This document shows positions 55,998-64,000 of a DNA stretch of 64,000 bases, piece after piece. The notes below the pieces were generated by a model. It was not told the DNA's origin. It worked only from the letters and a program-made list of their open reading frames with translations, and did not search any database. A program made the position numbers and the translations under genes. The DNA is from Muricea muricata (lineage: Eukaryota > Cnidaria > Anthozoa > Malacalcyonacea > Plexauridae), in the NCBI GenBank assembly GCA_963855995.1, contig OY979717.1, positions 47,644,044 through 47,708,043 of the forward strand, read 5' to 3'. Within the stretch, counting starts at the first letter, position 1; every line of letters starts with the position of its first letter.

Positions 55998-56506
55998 TCG
56001 TGGAAGCATTTAAAATCCTCAAGTACGAAGAACCACCAACAAAATGTCGGAACATTTTTGAACAAACTTTTAAACTATCATACTTAACTTTACATATTCT
56101 ATCCACTAGTATCGAAAAAACTTTTACTTTTAAAAATCTCATAGATTATCTCATATGTTTATATCAATTGAAATATAATCACTAGTTTGTAAAACTTAAA
56201 AGTTGAAATAAATACTTTTTAAACCTATACTGCATTTCTCTCTTTTCTGATACACATGCCGTGCTTGGGATCACCCTCGAGACCAAATTTGTACTGTTCA
56301 CGTGCTGATCACAACATCAATCCCATGTGCGTGTGTTGTCCACGTGTTGTTCATGCGCCATGACAATAATAAACTGTTCACGTGCTGACCACGCGCGGTG
56401 ACGTCATTCAACAGTACCCTTATGACATTTCGCGGCAAAATAACTGCTGACGTCATTTGGCGGGAAATTTCCGCTGGATGGGGGGGGGGGGGGGGGGTAA
56501 TCTACT

Positions 56507-56512
56507 AATATT
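56507..56512 (+). repeat. Target-site duplication of the giant palindrome, right
   Basis: AATATT, identical to 49,916-49,921. Confidence 0.85.
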
Positions 56513-58031
56513 TTTAAGACCAATCACTTTTTCTGAACTGTATAAAATCTGTATGTCTTTCAAAGTTGGAAAGGCACCTGGTGTTGATGGCATTCCTATG
56601 CAGCTTATTAGGGTTCTTTTCAATTTATCTCTGAACCATTAATGCGTATAATCAACCTTTCTCTTGAAAGTGGCATTTTCCCTGACAGATTAAAAACGGC
56701 TAAGGTTGTTCAATTTTATCAAACTTTTCGAAGATTTTTGAAAGGGTAATGTATAATCGACTAATTGAATTTATTGAACGGTTTGAAATGTTGTATTGTT
56801 ATCAATTTGGTTTTCGTAAAAATAATTCAACTAATTTTGCTTTAATTCATTTGACTAACAAGATAGCAACTGCTATTGATCAAAATAAAATTACAGCCGG
56901 TGTTTTGGTAGATCTGTCTAAAGCATTTGACACATCAAATCATCAAATTTTGTTTTCTAAGCTTGAACGTTATGGCATTCGTGGTGTGGCGTTACAGTGG
57001 ATTAAAAGCTACTTTGAAATTCGTGAACAATTTGTACAGTATGATGTTACCTCTTCTAAACAAATTATTCAATGTGGCGTTCCCCAAGGTTCTATATTAG
57101 GACCACTCTTTTTCATTCTATATATCAATGACCTCCCGAATGCTTTGCGATTAGCGGAACCATTACTATTTGCAGACGATACAAGTACTTACTACTCGCA
57201 CTCTGATCCACTTATGTTAGCTACTGTTTTAAATCAAGAATTGAGTAGTATTAGCCTGTGGATGAAGGCGAACAAAGTGTCGGTTAATACTATAAGAAAA
57301 CGAATTATGTTATCTTTAAACCTAAACAAAAGAAATTAAAAACTATTTCATTGATACCGCTTGTGTTTGATGGAAATCAGCTTATGCAAAAACGGGTGGT
57401 CAAGTTCCTTGGTGTTTTTATAGATGAAAATCTTTCTTGGAAATTTCACATTAACTATATCTGTAAAAAAGTCTCCAAATCCACTGGCGTAATCTATAGA
57501 TCACGTTTTTTATTGTCTATGAAAACTAAATTATCCATATATTATACCTTGATTTACCCATATTTGACCTACTGCAACGTTGTTTGGTCTTCCACCTATG
57601 TTACAAATGTGAAAAGATTATTCTTAATTCAAAAACGACTTGTTAGAGCTTTGACAAATGCTAACTCTACAGCGCATACTGCACCACTATTTTATCGACT
57701 GAATTTGCTCGATATTTATAAAATTAACTTCTTACACATTGTTAAATTCATGTATTGCTATCATCATAATTTACTTCCGTCTTCCTGTCATAATCTTTTC
57801 ATTACTAGTCGTTATATACACTCTTACAATACAAGAAATGCAAATGCATATCGATTAGCTACATACATGTCAAACAAATATAAAACGGTTTACTATTTTG
57901 TTTCAAGGACCAAAAAAATGGAATTCCCTTCCGGACAAGATGAAAAATTCAGAGACTTTAAATTGTTTCAGGAAGAGAATGCTAAAATATCTGATACAGC
58001 CATGATTTGCATTATAAAACTTGTAATATGA
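56513..58031 (+). pseudogene. LINE ORF2, reverse transcriptase and C-terminus
   Basis: RT blocks in order: [74 protein letters not shown] and the catalytic LLFADDTSTYY. The C-terminus (KFLGVFIDENLSWKFHI, YPYLTYCNVVW) continues in a second frame to 58,031. Breaks near 56,640-56,745 and 57,330. The FADD core is intact. Confidence 0.85.
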
Positions 58032-58340
58032 CTTATAAATATGTTTTAAACGTTTGACTTCCTTTATGTTTATATATGTTATGCTCATTTAAAAGGGAGC
58101 CTAAACTTACATAAGCCTTGTGGTTTCGTTTTAGGCTTCCTTGTCACCAACATGATGTATAAAATTTATTTACTCAACTATTTATTTATTTATATAATGT
58201 ATTTAACTTATTTATTTATTTAATTATTATATAACAGTTCTGTAATGTTTATATATACAGTGTATTCATGGTAATGCAGTGTATACAGTGTATTTTGTAA
58301 TGCTGGTGTCAAATCAAATTAATTCAATTCAAAAACGCCT

Positions 58341-59040
58341 AATACCTCCCATTCTTATCCATTTTAGAAGTCCAGAATCCCTCTTTTCTTCCGTTCCACG
58401 TATTCTTTGAAAAACCTTTTAACTATGACACCAAGTTCGTTTATTTTCTAACTAAAACATTCTCTTGTTGTTACGTATGCTGTTTTTGGTTAAAGAATGT
58501 CGTTTCCACTTCTAATTAAGTTAAAAACGACGTCTTATCGTGTTATCATATTTTTAAAACTAATAGCGTGGTCCGCCTGAAATATGGAACAACGCCATAT
58601 ATTTTGAGTCATGTGACTAACATCAAATATCAACATCGTAAAGATCTCCTCACAACTTTGTTTTGAAGTTCGTAACTTTTAATGAATAGTAATGCTCATT
58701 TTGAACACGTACGGCATAAATATCTTATAAAACTAATATCATGGGTCGCAGTGTAAAGATGAATAAAACAAATGGCATACAAAACTTTTTGCCAGTGTAT
58801 TTAGTTTTGATACAGCTAAGTCCTAAATATTGGGAAATTTCGGCCTTGAAATAGATGAAAAATGACCCGGTTCAGACCAAAGTGAGTTTGAGCTTCTAGG
58901 AAAGCGGAAAGAGAATATTTTAAAAAAAAATTTCCATTTTTATTAGTTGTGTACGAAACCCTTTCGGTGTGCCAAGTTTCAGGGAGATTGATTTTTTGAC
59001 GAGAAGATAAACGGACCGCTCTTAGGGAGACTGCCACTTA
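58341..59040. other. No gene recognised
   Basis: AT-rich spacer between the two LINEs. One minus-strand frame at 58,816-59,037 matches nothing I know. Confidence 0.4.
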
Positions 59041-59044
59041 AAAC

Positions 59045-61110
59045 TCAACCTGGAGGAACGTAATGCATCAACTTAGCCAAGTACAACTTATGAAGATGTC
59101 CCCTAAAACTAGAAAACGTGCTGGATGATTTAACATGAGAGGGTAGAGAGTTCCACAGTTCAACTGATCTGATAAAGAAAGAGTTTCTAAAATAGTCCTG
59201 CCTGTGTTTTAGTATAAGCTTGTAGTTGTTTTCATCATAGTTTCTGGATTTGTACCCAGGTTCGTATGTATTTATGAAGTTGTTCACATCCGTTGTTATT
59301 GCTCCATTCCTGGATTTGAATACTAAACAAAGATCAGAAATGTCTCTTCTGAACTCGAGTGGCAACATTTTGATTTTGATTAATCTGTCCGCATAATTTA
59401 GATCCTGTGGATAGTTCAGTATAAATTTTGTAGCTCTCCGCTGGACATTTTCAATTAATCTCCGATGCTTAGCAGTGTAAGGTGACCATAGGTTACACGC
59501 ATATTCTAATATGGGTCTCATGAGCGAACAATATAGAATCTTTCTAACCTTTAGATCGCTAGTATCTTTGAGTGCTTTGAGCAATCGTTTGATGAGTCCC
59601 AGAGTCTTCTTAGCTTTGGCTACGATCACTTCAATATGTTTTGACCACGTCAAATCACTAGACACAATTACTCCAAGATCTTTTACTTGTGGCAGACATT
59701 CCAGTCGATAACCATCTAGTTCATATTGAGGAAAAGTTTGAGAATATTTCCTTTCTGAAACATGTAATACCTGACATTTCGATTTATTAAATTCCATACC
59801 CCAGTCGAGACTCCATTTATGTAAGCTGTTAAGGTCAGCTTGGAGATCGTTTTTAGCGGAAGTCAATGGATTTATATAGTTTGGTGTCATCAGCAAAAAG
59901 AGCAATTGTATTTTGGAATAGGATGTAGTTTCGGATATCATTAACATAGACTAGGAACAAGAGCGGACCAAGAATCGAGCCTTGGGGAACACCTGATGTG
60001 ATAGGAATCCATTTTCAATGAACACCATCAAGAACCACTCTTTGATGTCTATCTGTGAGATAGTTTCGGAACCAAGACAGAAGAGGACCAGAAATACCAT
60101 AGTTGTTTAATTTTAGGAGCAACAAATTATGCGACACCTTGTCAGAAGCTTTCGATAGATCCAAGTAGATGATGTCAACTTCTTTTCCAGACACAACGAA
60201 GTTTAAGATGTTGTGATAAACTTCTGAAAGTTGCGTCACCGTGGATCGTTCTCGTAAAAATCCATGTTGTAAATGGTATTAGAAGGGATAGATGATGGTA
60301 GCAATGGTTGAAAACACATCGTTCCATTACCTTAGACAATATAGAAAGAAGAGAGATCGGACGGTAGTTGCATACCAATGTTGGATCGTCCTTTTGTAGA
60401 CAGGCGTCACGTTGGCGAATTTCCATTTAGTGGGCACTACACCAAGAGACAGCGATTGGTTGAACAATTTACACAAAGAAGGGGCGACCTCATTGGCAAG
60501 TTCTTCTAATAATCTTCCCGGAATACCGTCAGGGCCACCAGCTTTATTTGATTTGGAAATAAATTTCTCAACACCGCAGCAACTTCGTCTTCTGACAGTT
60601 TAATCTCGGATAACACGTCAACAGAGGTTTGAGAAGGTGTTGAAATCGAATTAGGAGGTTTAATATGACTGGGATTGAAAACAGAATGGAAAAATTCATT
60701 CAATAAATTGGCTTTCTCCCGACTGTCGGTAGTTTATATTTGACCGTTTCTTAGAAAACTTGGACTTTGATGCGATTTTGTGGAGGATTTCACATACGAC
60801 AGAATCGTTTAGGGTTTTGAAGGACTGAGTCATTAAGTGTATTGCCATATTCTTTTTTCTTTCTAGCGAGCAGTATCTTGGATTGACGACGCAATGATTT
60901 GTATTTCTCAACAACTTTTTGGTTTCTAGACTTTTTCCATTTCCTTCGTTGTACATTTTTCTTCTTTAGAAGATCTAAAAGTTCCTTATCAATCCATGGG
61001 GGGGTCATATACGCTGTGACAGAAACGTTTTGGTATGTGATCATCAACGGCAGAGAGAAATAAATTACACCATCCAGACATCTTTATCAGATGCATGACT
61101 TTAATTTTTG
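59045..61110 (-). pseudogene. Second CR1-like LINE relic (RT and C-terminus), 5' truncated
   Basis: Minus-strand order: PPWIDKELLDLLKKKNVQ, KANLFNEFFHSVFN-type region near 60,700, [60 protein letters not shown], then a shifted FADD region near 59,880-59,940. A long intact C-terminal frame runs 59,947-59,045 (VKDLGVIVSSDLTWSKHIE, RPILEYACNLWSPY, FFIRSVELWNSLP). The endonuclease is absent, so the copy is truncated at about 61,100. It lies on the strand opposite to the 47-58 kb LINE and belongs to a different subfamily. Confidence 0.85.
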
Positions 61111-61128
61111 TAGGACCTTAAGTTAACA

Positions 61129-61440
61129 TTAAAAATAGGAATAAAACAACAACATACAAAAAATATACCTGCTATGCCAAAATAAACTCAAACTCCTCGA
61201 AGTAATCCCGGCAGAAATATTTGCTTTTTTCTCATTTTCGCGGATATCTTCTAAAGTGGCAATTACTGCTTTTATAGTGTGGTGGAATGTTCTAATGCTA
61301 TCAGCACGACAGGCCCATCTGGCATCGGATAATCTCTTTAATACGTACTCTCGCTTCCTTTCTTCTTCACCACCAGCCAAATTAACCTTTCGTTGTTGTT
61401 CCAGATAAACTGCATGTCGTCTGTCGTCGAAAACGGCACT
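61129..61440 (-). pseudogene. hAT transposase fragment (ZMYM1-like)
   Basis: Minus-strand frame with YVLKRLSDARWACRADSIRT and IKAVIATLEDIREN, the LSD-RW-CR motif that precedes the dimerisation region in ZMYM1/KIAA1586-like hAT transposases. Frame changes near 61,380. Only this piece is present. Confidence 0.65.
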
Positions 61441-61775
61441 TTTTGATACCGCTTGGACTCCCAGCTTTTAATTACATTCTAACGCCAAACTCATACTCAA
61501 ATTCAATAGTTAAAATGGCGAATTTGATTTAACACCGTGTGAACACCCGTTGAAATCGCACTATACTTACGTCAAAACAGCACGTGTATTTCGTTTAAAC
61601 CGCCATGACAGTTCATACTTCTACTTGTGGTGTTTCCACTTACATACAGAAAGTTTCCTATCTAATACGACCTATTTAGAATCAGGGCAGGTGGTCGCTT
61701 CGCAACTGACGGTGATAGGGTTCCCCACAAAATCAACTCATTTTAGCTGATTGCGCGACGCAATTTCGAGAATAA

Positions 61776-63220
61776 GCTCATCAAAACGTGGACATGTTCT
61801 ATGTGCAGCCAATCTCAGCAGCAAAGCCAGGCCCTTTAGAAATTGGTACATTCTTCAAGGTCTCAAATAATGCTTCGTGTTTATTAAACTGAATCAACGC
61901 CAAATCATTATGCGCTTCAAAACTGCGGTATCGACGAGTGCCCATTGTACTTCTTCAACTCCTCATACTTAACTTGAAATATTACCCTTTGAGAAAATTA
62001 ACCCTTTGAGAATGTTACAATTTCCATATGATGTGATAAGTGAAAGGTCAGTATACGGCCAATATTTGAAATCATGTTAGATATGTTGCTATAGTCAGTA
62101 TTGCCTGGACAATTAGCATATATTCCAGGTATAAAACGAGTTCGCTCTTGACGCAGTTTAGAGAAGAATAATACCACGTGCTTTCAAACTAATTACTTCT
62201 GAGTAGTGTAGCCAGCCCAACTACATTGACTGTGAAAACAATTAATTTCCCAAAGAAATAAATTTATGACAATACAGTTGAAACCTGCAAGCTACGCCAC
62301 TGTAACCTGTTTAGCGATAGAGTCTAGAGGTAAAACTGCGAAAAATGATCACTACATCGAAACTGTTTACGACTTTCATACACCTAAAAGGCAAATGTGA
62401 ACTGCAATCTTTGCTTTACTAGACATTCTCGTTACATGTTATACAAAGTTCACTGATCCCAACTCACCTCCCGCGCAAAGGATGATGGGTAACTTTCTAC
62501 CCAAATTGTTCCCAGATGGTCAAACTATTCACCGACGTCAAAAAAGATTCAAAATGTAATTCGAAATAACATTGCTTTAATGACGTTAAAAGCGTTGTGA
62601 TTACGTTGTTAATCTCATCAACTATATTTCAACGCCGAATCGAAAAAATACTGAGAAAACCTTGCCATGACAATTCGAATCGGCGTGATAAAGTCAATCA
62701 TGAATGTTGAAGAAACGTTTGTAAAACAGCGCTAGAATAACGTTGAAATCAATTTGTCGACGAATCAACGTATTTTTAACGTCACGCGCCTGATGGGTTA
62801 AATTTTGCAGCGATTAATATAAATCCAGCTTCCCTGGCAAAGGCATTTGCCTCCTTATCGGTGAATTCGGTGATTAGCAAAGCATTTATAACCCTGCTAT
62901 TATACGATACTTGGGACGCAGGGATTAATAGAGTTTTGACAAGTGGTTCATTATATGCCATTGTAAGGCACATTGACCGAGTTTAAGCCTCGAAGTACAA
63001 AGTTTATATAGAGTGATGCGGTTTTTATATAAAACAAAAACAAAATCCGTCCGAAAAAACCGGGTGAATCGATTTTTTAAATGCAAGAAATTGAAACACG
63101 AGGAAAAACGCTTCACACAGAAGAACTTTGAAAGTTCCATATCATCCTGTGCGCACTCAACATGTTCAGGCTAATATTTTTTAAAGACGATAAAAGGTTC
63201 ACCGGCCGCGGTGTAAAATT
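61776..63220. other. 3' flank of UFL1 copy 2, no other gene established
   Basis: Contains the CAACGT-rich repeat (about 62,570-62,790). A frame at 62,782-62,973 (minus) is conserved with 7,678-7,869 between the two copies but is not recognised; its conservation may only reflect shared origin. Confidence 0.45.
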
Positions 63221-63617
63221 TCAGGATTTCTCATTGGTTGTCCTGTCCCCGTTTTGATCAGTGTTTCCAGACTTTTTGTTACTCAAAGCAATATCTTTGA
63301 TATCTCGCAGTCCTTCTTCCAGCAACACCTCGATACTTTTCCCACCATCTTCTCCTCCATTCTCCACAACCTCCCCTCCCTTAGTCAATTGTTTGACAAC
63401 CAAGCCTTGATACTGGGTCATCTTCACGTGATCTTCAGGTGACATATAGCTTGCCAAGCAAGTAATAACATGCGGTACGCATTTACCAGGAACGTGAATC
63501 ATGCAACCAGTATGATGTTGAAAGAGTATAACCGCTGCCAAATGAAGACCCATTGCAGGCTCAGCTTCCTGTCTTAGTTGCTCTAGTAAATTCTGACGAT
63601 GTTCAGCGAGAAGGCCC
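63221..63617 (-). CDS. UFL1: UFL1 terminal exon, intact copy 2 (gene continues past the window)
   Basis: Minus-strand exon from a TTCTTTTAG acceptor (63,618-63,620) to a stop at 63,221, 131 codons. Reads GLLAEHRQNLLEQLRQEAEP, GLHLAAVILFQHHTG, MIHVPGKCVPHVITCLASYM, SPEDHVKMTQYQGLVVKQL, then a variable acidic tail with LRDIKDIALSNKK. This is the UFL1 C-terminus: the HxPGxCVP and YQGLVVKQL blocks are diagnostic, and the helix near the end matches the family. Incoming phase 2 equals that of the decayed copy. Upstream exons would lie beyond 64,000. Being open, it is the likelier functional UFL1 gene of the two. Confidence 0.88.
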
Positions 63618-64000
63618 CTAAAAGAAGAAATGTTGTTATAACTACTTATAATAAAGCATTCTGACCAGGTGATGTGCAACTACGGAAAATACTGGCACTG
63701 GTTGTTAATCCATTTTCAATCAAACCTATTAAATTCCTCACGAAATATAATTTATTTTGTTTCCACATTTTTGGTAGACTCATAATTTTCTGTACTAAAC
63801 TTGATTACTAATTACAAACAAGTTTCATTTTATTTCATTCCAGATTCAAATTGCTAATGGGATTGTGCGGGTGGTATATCGCAACTACACAGGGAACAAT
63901 CGTCAAACCTAATTCAAAAGAAAAACCTTAATCTTCTCGACTGCGAAAGTATTATTTCTGTAAATTAAATATTGAGCACGTTAGATTAACTTTCAACTTT

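Larger units (their letters stand above)
49922..56506. mobile_element. 6.6-kb giant palindromic element (unclassified, Polinton-like ends)
   Basis: Starts AGTAGATTACCCCC and ends GGGGGTAATCTACT. Arms 49,922-53,051 and 53,371-56,506 are reverse complements with matching coordinates throughout. The only length change is a 12-base C tract against an 18-base G tract at the tips, with a handful of mismatches (for example near 50,774, 50,777, 53,404 and 56,436). The loop 53,052-53,370 is single copy. Each arm encodes a zinc-finger protein and a small ORF. AG...CT ends plus a 6-bp duplication fit Maverick/Polinton elements, but no polymerase, integrase, ATPase or capsid gene is present. It may be a non-autonomous derivative or a different group. 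Confidence 0.85.
56507..58340 (+). mobile_element. CR1-like LINE, 3' part (RT and 3' UTR)
   Basis: Continuation of the LINE from 49,915. RT runs to 58,031; the 3' UTR has an ATTTATTTATTTATATAATG-type tail at about 58,160-58,245 and further AT-rich sequence to about 58,340. Confidence 0.85.
61585..64000. repeat. Segmental duplication, copy 2 (partner 6,620-8,880)
   Basis: Same order and orientation as copy 1. Diverges between 61,775 and 62,315. Continues to the window edge. Confidence 0.85.

Noticed and set aside
49922..56506. Full Maverick/Polinton
   Set aside because: Only end features fit. No polymerase B, integrase, packaging ATPase, protease or capsid frame is present, so the family name is not assigned.
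47481..58031. Active LINE
   Set aside because: ORF1 is intact, but ORF2 has several frameshifts and stops and is split by 6.6 kb of insertion.

Overview
This looks like repeat-rich, AT-rich nuclear DNA from an animal, most likely a cnidarian (anemone, coral or hydrozoan grade). Coding sequence is split by introns with GT/AG junctions. The two recognisable host gene families are metazoan-type: the UFM1 E3 ligase UFL1 and a Golgi-type O-fucosyltransferase. The transposon mix (Gypsy, CR1-like LINEs, Harbinger, hAT, many hairpin elements) also fits. The cnidarian assignment is inference from how these families look, not a database result.

Layout. 0-4.5 kb: a LINE 3' tail and a 2.6-kb palindrome. 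4.5-6.6 kb: a PIF/Harbinger relic with GAGTGT-rich inverted ends. 6.6-19.1 kb: a decayed UFL1 copy on the minus strand with seven recognisable exons. Its introns hold a 1.0-kb foldback element (13-bp target duplication) and a 4.5-kb Gypsy element with very short LTRs. 19.1-20.3 kb: a palindromic TA-flanked element. 20.7-22.9 and 33.3-35.7 kb: two copies of an O-fucosyltransferase gene on the minus strand, the first broken, the second open. 23-33 kb and 36-43 kb: mostly miniature hairpin elements and a duplicated non-coding block. 41-47 kb: two further Gypsy relics, a LINE fragment and a hAT relic. 47.5-58.3 kb: a CR1-like LINE split by a 6.6-kb giant palindrome. 59.0-61.1 kb: a second, 5'-truncated LINE. 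61.1-61.4 kb: a hAT fragment. 61.6-64.0 kb: a second copy of the UFL1 3' end, with an intact terminal exon.

The standout is the giant palindrome at 49,922-56,506. Two near-identical 3.1-kb arms face a 319-bp unique loop, and the arms show no length change outside a terminal C/G tract. A perfect 6-bp target duplication (AATATT) flanks AG...CT ends. Each arm carries the same 258-codon zinc-finger/acidic protein gene, transcribed outward from the loop, a small second ORF, a decayed duplicate of that ORF, and inverted arrays of GGGAC-type repeats. The termini resemble Maverick/Polinton ends, but no Polinton gene is present, so it is best called an unclassified palindromic element.

Host genes here do not form a pathway or operon. 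UFL1 (UFMylation) and the O-fucosyltransferase are neighbours by position only. Much of the remaining sequence is fold-back DNA, and several insertions can be defined to the base by their target duplications or by an empty site in a duplicated copy.
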